In this document: one piece after another, positions 8,226-16,177 of the stretch
How positions within the stretch are numbered: position 1 is the stretch's first letter
Layout of the letters: each line of letters opens with the position of its first letter
From: Allopusillimonas soli
Lineage (GTDB): Bacteria > Pseudomonadota > Gammaproteobacteria > Burkholderiales > Burkholderiaceae_B
Assembly: GCF_004153445.1 (NCBI RefSeq)
Contig: NZ_SDQC01000006.1
Location: forward strand, 1 to 64,000
Direction of reading: 5' to 3'
Length of the DNA stretch: 64,000 bases
Translations under genes and position numbers: made by a program
Notes under the pieces: model-generated
Seen by the model: the letters and a program-made list of their open reading frames with translations, nothing else
Databases searched by the model: none
What the model was told of the DNA's origin: nothing

Positions 8226-9075
8226 GCTTTCTCCGATGCGGTATTTTTCTGGTGGAACTATATTGACGTGCTTGGTTGATGTTCAAGAGCAACGAAGCAT
8301 TCAAACGCTTGGCCGCCCGCCTCACGGAAAGCAAGAAGCGCTCCAAGACTTCATCTTCGGTGCGCAGGTCGCTCGCTTGTTGATTGACGCTAGCGTTTAG
8401 GGCGGCAATCACACTGCCGTCGGCAGAGAATAATGGCACTGCTAATCCACCAACAGTTTCTTCCATTTCACCATGCACCCAGGCGTAACCTTTCCGCCGC
8501 GCCTCGATCACGGCTGACCTCAGCTTCTCAGGGTCGGTAATGGTATACGGCGTCAGCGGTATCAATGCCGTGTTCGCAAGATAATTATCAAGCTGATGAT
8601 CATCCATACTAGCCAGAAGCACGCGCCCCATGGAGTTACAATAAATAGGCAGCCGCGAACCAATCGTAATACCGGTATAGCTTAGGATGCGACGTATCGG
8701 TATCCGCATCACGTACACGAGTTCGGTATAGTCCAGAACAGCAATGCTACAGGTCGCACCCAACTCATCGACTAGGGACTCAAGAACGGGTGCGGCGAAT
8801 GACCAAAAAGGCATGGTCGACAGATATGCGCATCCCAACGACAGCACGCGAGGCGTTAAGACAAAACGACGTGCATCTATCCGTGTGGCGAAACCAAGCT
8901 CCTCAAGCGTCATCAAGACTCGTCTTGCCGTGGCCCTGGTCATTCCGGTACGGGCAGCCGCCTCGGCCAGGGTCAGGCCCGTGTGCTCTTCATTGAAGAT
9001 CTGGATCATTGCCAGTCCTTTTGCCAGACCGTTAATGAAGGCCGGGTTCTTGCTGGTCGGCGACGGCCTGCTCAT
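8197..9075 (-). CDS. IclR-family transcription regulator of the operon (PcaR/PcaU-like)
   Basis: A 292-residue regulator. An N-terminal winged helix (LTLAEAAARTGMTRATARRV, about 34-53) is followed by the effector domain with the GSRLPIYCNSMGRVLLASM core. Short N-terminal and basic C-terminal extensions resemble the protocatechuate-pathway regulators. It shares an ATGA with the acyl-CoA synthetase gene before it and lies inside the operon, so it probably senses a pathway intermediate and controls its own promoter. Palindromes at 14,069-14,082 and 14,131-14,155 are candidate sites. The effector is not known. Confidence 0.9.
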   Translation of the reverse strand: MSRPSPTSKNPAFINGLAKGLAMIQIFNEEHTGLTLAEAAARTGMTRATARRVLMTLEELGFATRIDARRFVLTPRVLSLGCAYLSTMPFWSFAAPVLESLVDELGATCSIAVLDYTELVYVMRIPIRRILSYTGITIGSRLPIYCNSMGRVLLASMDDHQLDNYLANTALIPLTPYTITDPEKLRSAVIEARRKGYAWVHGEMEETVGGLAVPLFSADGSVIAALNASVNQQASDLRTEDEVLERFLLSVRRAAKRLNASLLLNINQARQYSSTRKIPHRRKHEAPRTSGH

Positions 9076-11252
9076 GATGACGGCACACTTAGTTCAAGCA
9101 ATGCATCCACGGCAACAATCTGTGGGCCTGGTCCAACCATCAGCGGATTTATATCCACCGAAGAGACCTTGCCGCCCGCTTGGTGCACCCACTTTCCCAG
9201 GTCAACAACCATAGACGCAATACGATCAAGCGGCAGAGCCGGATCTCCTCTGGCTCCCTTAAACAGAGGCGCCATACGCAATGCTTGCACCTGATCAATC
9301 ACATAGCCGGCATCAAATGGGTAGAGCATTGTGACCACGTCCGGCATAGCTTCAATATACTTTCCACCATCGCCTACAACCACCACTGCGCCAAAGTCCC
9401 GATCCCAACGCGCTCCGATCATCAGTTCACGCTGAGCGTTTAACATCGGCGCGACGATAATGCCATCCACATGCACGCCCAGATCTTTTGCACGCGCCAT
9501 AAGCTGCCTGTATGCTGACGCGGCATCTTGCGGAGTGGCAATATCCACTTGGACAAGGCCGAGTTCTGACTTGTGTGGTAGCTTGGGGGAGCACGCCTTC
9601 ATGACCCAGGGAGCGGTGACTTGTTCAAGCGCTCCCTGCAATTCGCTTGGGTTTGTGCAAACCACCGAACGAACAGTGGGAATACCCACTACTTCGAGCG
9701 TTTTCAGGCTGTCAAACTCAGAAAGAAAGCGCGTGCCCATCGTTGCGGCCCGACTGTCATTCGACGCCCTGTCATGCCCAACAATATCATACAGACGGCC
9801 AGCCACCTCCTGCAATTCACGTTGTTTGGCAACGTGTCCTAGAGCCTGCATAGCATCTTCGTCATGTTCGAATGTCACCACATCAGCCTGCTCAAACACT
9901 TGTCGCGTAGCAGCAAGAGGACATGCCAGGACAACCGGCCTATTAGTGGCTTTTGAGAAGGCAGCTACACTTTGGGCGAAGGCTGGAGCATCATATCCTT
10001 TACCGGACATCGGCAAACTGATAAAGAGCGCATCTGCCGTGTCATCCTGTGCGATGACGGACAGTACTTCTCCCAGAAGAGAGCCTTTCGTCAGCAATGC
10101 TGCAGTCAAGTCAATAGGATTCGTACTGCTTGCGAAAGCAGGCAGAATATGACTTAATCCAGCTTTCGTATGATCCGATAGCGCCACCATGTCGAGATGA
10201 TGGCGTTCTGCGCTATCGGCCGCCATGACACATGCAGCACCGGAATTACTGATCGCTATGATCCTCGAACCACGCGGCTTCATCGGTGCAAGCAGAAGAC
10301 GGGCCGAGCTAACCAGCTCTCTCATATCCCTGACGCGCAATATGCCCTGCTGCTTGAAGAATGCATCGATAACCTTATCTTCGGTGGCAATGGCGCCTGT
10401 ATGAGAGCTCGCCGCAGCCTGACCCAGGTGCGTCGTCCCCGCCTTTAACGCCAACACGGAAACACCTCGGCGCCGTGCTTCTTTTGCAGCAAGGGCCAGT
10501 GTGCCCGGGTCGGCGATAGATTCCATATACAGCAAGATCAGCTGAATCGATGGATCTTTGGCCACGGCCAGCGCGAAATCCGCCACCGTGAGGTCAGCTT
10601 CGTTGCCTGTAGCATGTGCGTAGCGTACACCGATACCCGCGTTGCGTAGCGCCAAATATGGCACCATGCTCATTGCCCCGCTCTGGCTGACAATGGCAAC
10701 CGGACCGTCCATTACTTCGACTTCGCCGATCAGGGTAGCAAAGCTCGCAATGCAGGCGCTGCCGAAATTCACCAGCCCCTGCGTGTTGGGCCCGATCAAG
10801 CGCATTCCATGATCTTGCGCAAGCTGTAGCATGCGCTCCTGCAGGGTATTTCCCTGTGTTCCTAATTCCCCAAACCCGGAGGAAATCACGACACACACCC
10901 GAACCCCCACCGACGCACAATTCTGGACCGCCTCGACCGCGGCCGCTCCTGGTACGCAGACGATAGCCATGTCCGGCACTTCCGGCAAATCAGCCAGGGC
11001 TGAATAGGCCTTTAATCCTTGCACTTCGGTCCGTCCTGGATTGATCGGATATAGCCGTCCCGTGTACGACAGACATCGCATGTACTTGATGGGGCGGCCG
11101 CCCACTTTATCGGGATTATCTGATGCACCAATGACGGCGATGCTATCAGGACGTAATGCCGCCTCTATCCAGGCTTGGTCAATCAAAGGCTCGACGATGT
11201 CGCTGCCCAGGCCTGCTTTTATTTGCTCAACTTTTGCAGCAACCTCCATCAC
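9072..11252 (-). CDS. ADP-forming acyl-CoA synthetase (acetate-CoA ligase family)
   Basis: A 726-residue single-chain NDP-forming ligase. In order: a CoA-binding Rossmann domain (SIAVIGASDNPDKVGGRP, about 38-55), the succinyl-CoA-ligase-like part with the phosphohistidine loop (SSHTGAIA), and a C-terminal ATP-grasp part (KACSPKLPHKSELGLVQVDI). It should convert a carboxylate, ATP and CoA to acyl-CoA, ADP and phosphate. It overlaps the Bug gene upstream and the IclR gene downstream by four bases each. Its place beside a receptor and hot-dog hydratases makes it the likely substrate-activating step. The substrate is unknown. Confidence 0.92.
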   Translation of the reverse strand: MMEVAAKVEQIKAGLGSDIVEPLIDQAWIEAALRPDSIAVIGASDNPDKVGGRPIKYMRCLSYTGRLYPINPGRTEVQGLKAYSALADLPEVPDMAIVCVPGAAAVEAVQNCASVGVRVCVVISSGFGELGTQGNTLQERMLQLAQDHGMRLIGPNTQGLVNFGSACIASFATLIGEVEVMDGPVAIVSQSGAMSMVPYLALRNAGIGVRYAHATGNEADLTVADFALAVAKDPSIQLILLYMESIADPGTLALAAKEARRRGVSVLALKAGTTHLGQAAASSHTGAIATEDKVIDAFFKQQGILRVRDMRELVSSARLLLAPMKPRGSRIIAISNSGAACVMAADSAERHHLDMVALSDHTKAGLSHILPAFASSTNPIDLTAALLTKGSLLGEVLSVIAQDDTADALFISLPMSGKGYDAPAFAQSVAAFSKATNRPVVLACPLAATRQVFEQADVVTFEHDEDAMQALGHVAKQRELQEVAGRLYDIVGHDRASNDSRAATMGTRFLSEFDSLKTLEVVGIPTVRSVVCTNPSELQGALEQVTAPWVMKACSPKLPHKSELGLVQVDIATPQDAASAYRQLMARAKDLGVHVDGIIVAPMLNAQRELMIGARWDRDFGAVVVVGDGGKYIEAMPDVVTMLYPFDAGYVIDQVQALRMAPLFKGARGDPALPLDRIASMVVDLGKWVHQAGGKVSSVDINPLMVGPGPQIVAVDALLELSVPSS

Positions 11253-12247
11253 TGAACCCTTACTCCTGCCTTATCAACAACCTCTTTCCATTTCTTGGAT
11301 TCCTCTTTTATGTAGCTTCTGAACTCTTCAGTCGAATTACCAACTACTTCGACACCCAGATCATTAAGCCGCTGTTTCACGCCCGGGTCGTTCAATGCCT
11401 TTACAATCTCTTTATTGAGTCTTTCAAGTATGTGGTCGGAAGTCTGCCCCGGTGCTGCGAAGCCAAACCACGTCGTCGCCTCAAAACCGGTGACCCCGGC
11501 CTCTGCCATGGTGGGCACCTCCGGGAGCGATTTTGATCGCTCTGCGCTGGTGACTGCTAGCGCCCGCAACTGCCCATTCTTGATTTGCGGCAATGCCGTC
11601 GGCAAGTTATCGAACATCAATTGCACTTGCCCACCTATCAAATCTGTCAGGGCCGGTGCACTACCTCTGTATGGCACATGCTGGATGGAAACGCCCGCCA
11701 ACATTTTATACAGCTCACCGTTCAAGTGCCCCGAGGTGCCATTTCCCATGGAAGCCATGTTTAACTTGCCCGGATGCTCTTTTGCGTAAGCCGTAAGTTC
11801 TTCTACACTTTTTACCGGTAGATCCGGATTGACAAGCAGCACATTTGGCAGCCTGCCAGCAAGCGTTATTGGCCGGAAATCTTTAGAGGCGTCATAGCCA
11901 GGATCTTCGTATAACCACTGGTTGATTGCGAGAATACCCGGAGATGAAATGAGAATGGTGTAACCATCGGGCGCCGACTTCGCCACCAAACGCGCCCCGA
12001 TATTACCTCCCGCCCCGCTCTTGTTTTCAACAATGACACTGTGATCCATATTCAGTGCCATCTGCGCGGCGACCGATCTTGCAATGATATCGTTTGTCCC
12101 ACCTGCGTTATATGGCACGATGATAGTTATAGGCTTAGCCGGAAAGGTGCTGGCTATCGCCAGGCCTGAAAAAGTGATCGACGCTCCAATTGCAATATTC
12201 AAAAGTAATTTACCAAGTAGTGTTTTGCTCAGCGTTGTTTTATGCAT
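11249..12247 (-). CDS. Bug-family periplasmic solute-binding receptor of the catabolic operon
   Basis: A 332-residue exported receptor with a signal peptide ending LAIASTFPAKP, the PITIIVPYNAGGTNDIIARS entry motif and ENKSGAGGNIGA. The start at 12,247 is chosen because GGAGGA lies just ahead of it; an in-frame ATG at 12,265 contains that ribosome site and is less likely. It probably captures the acid activated by the synthetase, whose gene overlaps by four bases. No TctAB membrane genes are nearby, so it must rely on a transporter encoded elsewhere. Confidence 0.93.
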   Translation of the reverse strand: MHKTTLSKTLLGKLLLNIAIGASITFSGLAIASTFPAKPITIIVPYNAGGTNDIIARSVAAQMALNMDHSVIVENKSGAGGNIGARLVAKSAPDGYTILISSPGILAINQWLYEDPGYDASKDFRPITLAGRLPNVLLVNPDLPVKSVEELTAYAKEHPGKLNMASMGNGTSGHLNGELYKMLAGVSIQHVPYRGSAPALTDLIGGQVQLMFDNLPTALPQIKNGQLRALAVTSAERSKSLPEVPTMAEAGVTGFEATTWFGFAAPGQTSDHILERLNKEIVKALNDPGVKQRLNDLGVEVVGNSTEEFRSYIKEESKKWKEVVDKAGVRVQ

Positions 12248-12319
12248 GATGATGTCTCCTCCCATGGGAGTTGGTCAATAATTCGAAATAGGTTTTCTCT
12301 GGGATCAGGTCATGGGTCC

Positions 12320-12736
12320 TCAGCCCGCGATGGCCAGACCTTTTTCTGCTCCGGCGTAAGCAATCGCACTGATTTCAATCAAAGCACCAGGACGTACCAA
12401 ACCGGCGACCTGAACGCCAGTGGCTGCAGGGTATGGACCGTTATTGAATACCTCGCGTCTTACCTCTGCCGTCTTGTCATAATCCTTGAGCGTGGTGACA
12501 TACTCATGAGTTTCGATGACCGAATCAAACCCCAACCCTGCGGCACGCAAAACCTTATCCATCTTCTGATAAATGAATCGAGCTTGCTCAACGATGTCTT
12601 CACCCACAATTTGGTGCTCATCGTTTACGGCGGTCATCCCGGATATAAAGAGCAGATCTCCTACTCTTACAGCGGGCGAAAATGTACTTTTCTTGGATGT
12701 ATTGGAAAGCACGATGGGTGTAAGGCTAGGATTCAC
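12320..12736 (-). CDS. Rid-family (YjgF/YER057c/UK114) protein without the RidA arginine
   Basis: A 138-residue Rid protein with the family opening (FSPAVRVGDLLFISGMTAVN) and closing (VRPGALIEISAIAYAG) segments. In RidA proper, an arginine in the PARS/T motif binds the carboxylate of imines; here the segment reads YPAATGVQV, with alanine at that place. It is therefore unlikely to be a classical 2-aminoacrylate deaminase and more likely belongs to a subgroup found in catabolic operons. It overlaps the upstream MaoC gene by four bases. Confidence 0.88.
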   Translation of the reverse strand: MNPSLTPIVLSNTSKKSTFSPAVRVGDLLFISGMTAVNDEHQIVGEDIVEQARFIYQKMDKVLRAAGLGFDSVIETHEYVTTLKDYDKTAEVRREVFNNGPYPAATGVQVAGLVRPGALIEISAIAYAGAEKGLAIAG

Positions 12737-13233
12737 TCTGAACTCCCCGTTGAAAAATGCTTCAACAAATATCTTTGCACCACATAAGCATGCGGTTTAC
12801 CGCCCGCAATAGGCAGGACATCGACGTTGAAACTCACGACAGCACGGTTCTTTGATTTCACCTGGATATCCGCCACGGTAAAGACAATTTCCACCTCGTC
12901 ATTTACATAGACGGGAGAGCGATACTTCGCCTCGACACTCACCATAGCCAGCATGCTGTCATGTAAGGCCTTGGACAATTCAGTCGCTCCCAGTGCAGTC
13001 ACTGCAAGCACCAACAAGCCATGAGCAATTGGCGCGGACAACCCTTGTGCTGCCGCATACTCCTGATCGTAATGGATGGGGTGCGCATCGCCACTCAAGC
13101 TTGCGAAAACCGTAAAGGATTCGCTGTCCAATACGACTTTACGTCTGGCCAGCACATCGCCTGGATTTAGGTCCGCGGCACCCAATTGCCGCGGATACGG
13201 AGTGGCGGAAACAGAATCAGGCGAGATCATCAT
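12733..13233 (-). CDS. MaoC-like hot-dog (R)-hydratase
   Basis: A 166-residue single hot-dog protein. It carries the hydratase-2 motif LSGDAHPIHYDQEYAAAQGL with the catalytic aspartate and histidine in place, followed by the helix APIAHGLLVLAVTALG. The family adds water to, or removes it from, 2-enoyl-CoA thioesters. It overlaps the next hot-dog gene upstream and the Rid gene downstream by four bases each, so a tightly coupled complex or pathway is likely. Confidence 0.88.
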   Translation of the reverse strand: MMISPDSVSATPYPRQLGAADLNPGDVLARRKVVLDSESFTVFASLSGDAHPIHYDQEYAAAQGLSAPIAHGLLVLAVTALGATELSKALHDSMLAMVSVEAKYRSPVYVNDEVEIVFTVADIQVKSKNRAVVSFNVDVLPIAGGKPHAYVVQRYLLKHFSTGSSE

Positions 13234-13577
13234 CGGAGTGTCGCGCTTCCGACCAAGACCACCTGCTCGTCAACGGATGCCGTCAATACACCGTCTTCAT
13301 CGATTCGCACATCAAACACATCACCAGGGCATACTGGGCCTACCCATTTAGTGTGAAGGCGGCCCCGATACAACCACTCGGCGCCGTACTTTCGAGCGCC
13401 CATTTCTGCCGCAAAGCCGCTCATATGAGGCCCATGGAGCAAGGTCCCCCTAAAGCCGCGCTCTTTCGCATAGGCATCATCGTAATGAATAATGTCGTTA
13501 TCGCCATTGATTTTTCCGTAGCGATCAATTTTCTTCTGATCAATAGAAATAGCGCGCTGTATAGTTTTCGATATCAT
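13230..13577 (-). CDS. Small MaoC-like hot-dog protein
   Basis: A 115-residue protein with the motif INGDNDIIHYDDAYAKERGF, retaining the aspartate and histidine of hydratases, then LLHGPHMSGFAAEMGARKYG. It is shorter than a usual MaoC domain and probably pairs with another subunit, such as the 149-residue protein whose gene ends three bases upstream. Such split pairs make heteromeric (R)-specific dehydratases. The hot-dog assignment is firm; the pairing is inferred. Confidence 0.82.
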   Translation of the reverse strand: MISKTIQRAISIDQKKIDRYGKINGDNDIIHYDDAYAKERGFRGTLLHGPHMSGFAAEMGARKYGAEWLYRGRLHTKWVGPVCPGDVFDVRIDEDGVLTASVDEQVVLVGSATLR

Positions 13578-13580
13578 GGC

Positions 13581-14030
13581 TTACTCTGGAACGTGAAAAC
13601 AATTAACCAAGGTGGCAATGGGTGTGTTGTCGAGGCGGCTAAACGTCCCTTCCCACTCTACGTAGTAACGGCCGCGCTTCTCGAATTTCTTGAGAATCTT
13701 GCCAGCCGCCACAACCTTGGTTGTTTCATCCGCCCAAATCGGGGTATGCCATTGCATGTCAACCTCGGCCATGACAATCCCCTGGATAGGAGGGTAGGTG
13801 CAATACAGAGGCACTGTCATATACGGAAAGATGACATTCGGCGGCGCGGCACGCCTGCCATCCACCATATAAAGGTCAGCATCTGCCTCAACGGACTCTA
13901 TATACTCATCCACGATCGCCGGGGTAATGTCAAAGCTGACTGGTTTCAGTTCCATGCCTTCTACAAAATCACCATAAGGCGTGCCTGGCACACTACCTTC
14001 ACGCGGCTTGATTTCATTGGGTCGAGTCAC
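13581..14030 (-). CDS. FAS1-like hot-dog dehydratase subunit
   Basis: A 149-residue protein resembling the N-terminal hot-dog half of MaoC/FAS1-like dehydratases (FDITPAIVDEYIESVEADAD, then RRAAPPNVIFPY). The GD-to-H catalytic motif of the neighbouring proteins is absent, so it is probably the non-catalytic partner. It starts with GTG at 14,030 behind a good GGAGAG and is the first gene of the eight-gene minus-strand operon. The promoter lies about 60-90 bases upstream. Confidence 0.8.
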   Translation of the reverse strand: MTRPNEIKPREGSVPGTPYGDFVEGMELKPVSFDITPAIVDEYIESVEADADLYMVDGRRAAPPNVIFPYMTVPLYCTYPPIQGIVMAEVDMQWHTPIWADETTKVVAAGKILKKFEKRGRYYVEWEGTFSRLDNTPIATLVNCFHVPE

Positions 14031-14068
14031 GGTATCTCTCCATTTTGCTCATTATTCTGATACTTCGA

Positions 14069-14082
14069 CGTTCAATTGAACG
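14069..14082. promoter_or_regulatory. Candidate IclR operator at the start site of the catabolic operon
   Basis: CGTTCAATTGAACG is a perfect 14-base palindrome. It covers the expected transcription start of the promoter at 14,092-14,120. IclR repressors often bind 12-16-base palindromes in such places. The regulator encoded in the operon is the natural candidate, which is an inference. Confidence 0.55.
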
Positions 14083-14091
14083 CTTCTGATC

Positions 14092-14120
14092 ATCCTAGGA
14101 AGGAGGGTTTAAGAGGTCAA
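14092..14120 (-). promoter_or_regulatory. Probable sigma-70 promoter of the catabolic operon
   Basis: On the minus strand TTGACC and TAGGAT are separated by 17 bases. The predicted start falls near 14,085, leaving a leader of about 55 bases before the GTG of the first hot-dog gene. Confidence 0.6.
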
Positions 14121-14130
14121 CGTTTAGACA

Positions 14131-14155
14131 AAAATGTGCGGTATGCGCACATTTT
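14131..14155. promoter_or_regulatory. Perfect 10-bp inverted repeat upstream of the operon promoter
   Basis: AAAATGTGCG and CGCACATTTT flank the five bases GTATG. It lies just upstream of the -35 element of the minus-strand promoter, where an activator would bind. It could be a second IclR-type site or belong to lost plus-strand genes. Confidence 0.5.
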
Positions 14156-14220
14156 GAATTTAGTGCGAATATTCTTGAGGTCTGTATATCAATACGACAT
14201 ATGCACTCAAGGAGGCGGAT

Positions 14221-14298
14221 ATGGCGACTGGACACCGTCACAACACGATCAGGGCGTTGCTGCGTGCGACGAAAGACGGGAGTATCCAGTCGTATTAA
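14221..14298 (+). CDS. Possible 25-residue mini-ORF with a strong ribosome site
   Basis: ATG at 14,221 follows AAGGAGG and opens a 25-codon frame (MATGHRHNTIRALL and on) ending at TAA. The 12 bases GCACTCAAGGAG ahead of it also precede the ThDP enzyme gene at 3,493-3,504. It may be the truncated 5' end of a lost gene. No function can be given and expression is unproven. Confidence 0.2.
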   Translation: MATGHRHNTIRALLRATKDGSIQSY

Positions 14299-14430
14299 TT
14301 GCTGGAATATTGGTAAGCATGGGGCGATATTGCAAGCACTAACGAAAGACGCTATCTTGCTTCCTCCAGCCACTCTTCGAGTGGTGCCAGTAATTCCGTG
14401 TTTGAGGTGGATTAAGTATTACACGAGCGA

Positions 14431-14471
14431 TGAATTGAATCGCTCAACGTAAAGGATAGCGATTCAGTTCA
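14431..14471. repeat. Imperfect 14-base inverted repeat at the transposase scar
   Basis: TGAATTGAATCGCT and AGCGATTCAGTTCA (13 of 14 pairs) flank 13 bases. It spans the last codons and stop of the transposase remnant, so it may be part of the element or a terminator-like hairpin. Confidence 0.45.
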
Positions 14472-14617
14472 TGACTTGGTCCCAAGCATGGCAGATCGGC
14501 TCTATTTTTCCGTGATACTGCAAGCGCCAGCCAGATAAGCTTCGCGGCAGCGTCCTCGCTGGAGAAATGCCTCCGAGCCTTGCGGATCTTGCGCAGCTGC
14601 GACTCAACGGCGCGCTG
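14444..14617 (-). mobile_element. C-terminal remnant of an IS256-family transposase
   Basis: The minus strand reads AVESQLRKIRKARRHFSSED, then AAAKLIWLALAVSRKNRADL and a short tail to TGA. This is the conserved end of IS256-type (mutator) transposases, where the NxIESLNxQLRK and FPxDEAAxKLxxLAL segments occur. Everything upstream in the gene is missing and no second terminal repeat was found. It marks an old insertion and deletion at the right edge of the accessory region. Confidence 0.8.
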
Positions 14618-14687
14618 TACCGGAGCATCTCATGGTGGAGAACCCGTCTTTATATAAAATGCTTAGGAAATCCGCGAGTGTATGAAG

Positions 14688-15059
14688 ATGACTCGAATAA
14701 ATTGCGTTCCCGTACAGGAGCTTAGCGGCCCTCATTTAATAGCCGAGTATCGTGAGTTGCCTCGAGTATTTGCTCTTGCAGACAAAGCAGCCGCCCGGGG
14801 AAATTTCACCCAACCGGCCTGCTATACACTCGGAAAAGGCCACGTGCTTTTCTTCTATACGCGACTGGGCTACTTAGTTAAACGCCACGGTGAATTAATA
14901 AAGGAAATGAAGCGCCGGGGATACAAGCCGTCATTTAGCGGGATGAAGCGCCAGGATTTCCCTGGGATACCTGATGAGTATTGGCGAGACTGGCAGCCAT
15001 CAGAGGATGCATTGAATTTAAATCGCCAACGCATCAGGGAGCGATCACCTCTAGCCTAA
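14688..15059 (+). CDS. Pyrimidine-dimer DNA glycosylase (T4 endonuclease V / DenV family)
   Basis: A 123-residue homologue of T4 endonuclease V. It opens MTRINCVPVQELSGPHLIAE and continues YRELPRVF, placing Thr2 (whose free amino group is the nucleophile), Arg3 and Glu23 exactly as in the phage enzyme. The middle TLGKGHVLFFYTRLGYLVKR is also conserved. An ATG six bases earlier would add Met-Lys and bury Thr2, so the start at 14,688 is chosen. The enzyme cuts the glycosyl bond at UV dimers and nicks the abasic site. It lies beside the IS256 scar and is probably acquired. Confidence 0.93.
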   Translation: MTRINCVPVQELSGPHLIAEYRELPRVFALADKAAARGNFTQPACYTLGKGHVLFFYTRLGYLVKRHGELIKEMKRRGYKPSFSGMKRQDFPGIPDEYWRDWQPSEDALNLNRQRIRERSPLA

Positions 15060-15184
15060 CGGGGCCATCCCGCGACACATTCTTGCCAACAGTGCAGCGG
15101 CCACATGCTCGCACTTTCCCAAGGATCTACACCGCCGGGAAGCTGATAGACAGGTCAAAGCGGGACGTGCTCCTGATTGCCTCG

Positions 15185-16177
15185 TCAGTACAGATTCCGC
15201 TTGTAGTCGGCATCCAGGCTTTTGCGCATCAGGCTGGGAATAGAGACCAGCCCTTTGGCGACGAGCGCACCCATGCCGCGAGCCTTGTGCAGTTTTACAT
15301 GCGCGGCGAAAATGGCTGCCGGGTCGATATCTGCAGGGGGAGAGATCGCCACCCACGGCAGGGCGCGCGCCAGCGCGTTGCTGTCGCGCAGCTCGGCTGA
15401 AGACGAAGCAATGCTAGTGACGAGCTTGGGAAGCTTGCCGCGCACAGTGAAAGGCTGCCTTAGCCGCAGGTCGGCGCTGATGCTGACCATGCCTTGTACG
15501 TGAACGACCTGGGCGTGTCCAGGCACGATCAGCAATGCCGATGCATGGGGCCGCTCCAGCATGTTGCGTAGGCTATCCGTGCGGCGGTTTCCCGGACGGT
15601 CCGCAAAACGAATACCGCCCTCATAGGATAGAGCCAGCAGCCCGGCCGGGTCGCCCCTGGGGCTGAGGTCGGTATTCAGCACGGTATCGGCAGTGGCCAA
15701 GGCCATGAAACGGCTCGATTGCAAGAAGCCGGCGACGCCATCGCTTGCTAGCTGCGCAGGCTGCCAGAAATCCGAACGCAGCAATGCCTTGGCGCAATGC
15801 AAATAGCATTCCTGCACGGCTATGACCAGAGTCTCGCCATCCGCATTCGCCACGCTGCCGTTTATGCGCAAAGTCTCACCTATGCCGGGAACAAGAAACA
15901 ACAAGCCTACGCCGCATCCCTGTCGGGCCTGTGCGGGGTCGTCCATCGCCGAGCGCGGCAATAGAAGCCTGTTTTCATCTAACGCGGCCGCAAAGCCTGG
16001 CTTGTCGCCTGCGATGGTCACGTCGATGCGCTGTGCATCGCTGAAAGCAGCAAATGCCAGGGGCGATGCACGCAGCCAGCGGCGCGCATGCCCATCCAGA
16101 TGGTCGATAACCTTCAGGTCGATGGCCGCAGGTTTGGCGCCAGCCTGTGCCTCAAGCTCGGCGATCGTCCGCAGCAT
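15185..16177 (-). CDS. Pyridoxamine 5'-phosphate oxidase-like FMN split-barrel protein
   Basis: A 330-residue protein with a split-barrel domain in its second half (about 160-290: LQSSRFMALATADTVLNTDL, then GGIRFADRPGNRRTDSLRNM) and an N-terminal part of unknown function. The start at 16,177 has GGGGAGG ahead of it; an upstream in-frame ATG at 16,246 would overlap the preceding gene more. It ends the iron module and may reduce or bind flavin or heme. The bound cofactor is an inference from the fold family. Confidence 0.75.
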   Translation of the reverse strand: MLRTIAELEAQAGAKPAAIDLKVIDHLDGHARRWLRASPLAFAAFSDAQRIDVTIAGDKPGFAAALDENRLLLPRSAMDDPAQARQGCGVGLLFLVPGIGETLRINGSVANADGETLVIAVQECYLHCAKALLRSDFWQPAQLASDGVAGFLQSSRFMALATADTVLNTDLSPRGDPAGLLALSYEGGIRFADRPGNRRTDSLRNMLERPHASALLIVPGHAQVVHVQGMVSISADLRLRQPFTVRGKLPKLVTSIASSSAELRDSNALARALPWVAISPPADIDPAAIFAAHVKLHKARGMGALVAKGLVSIPSLMRKSLDADYKRNLY

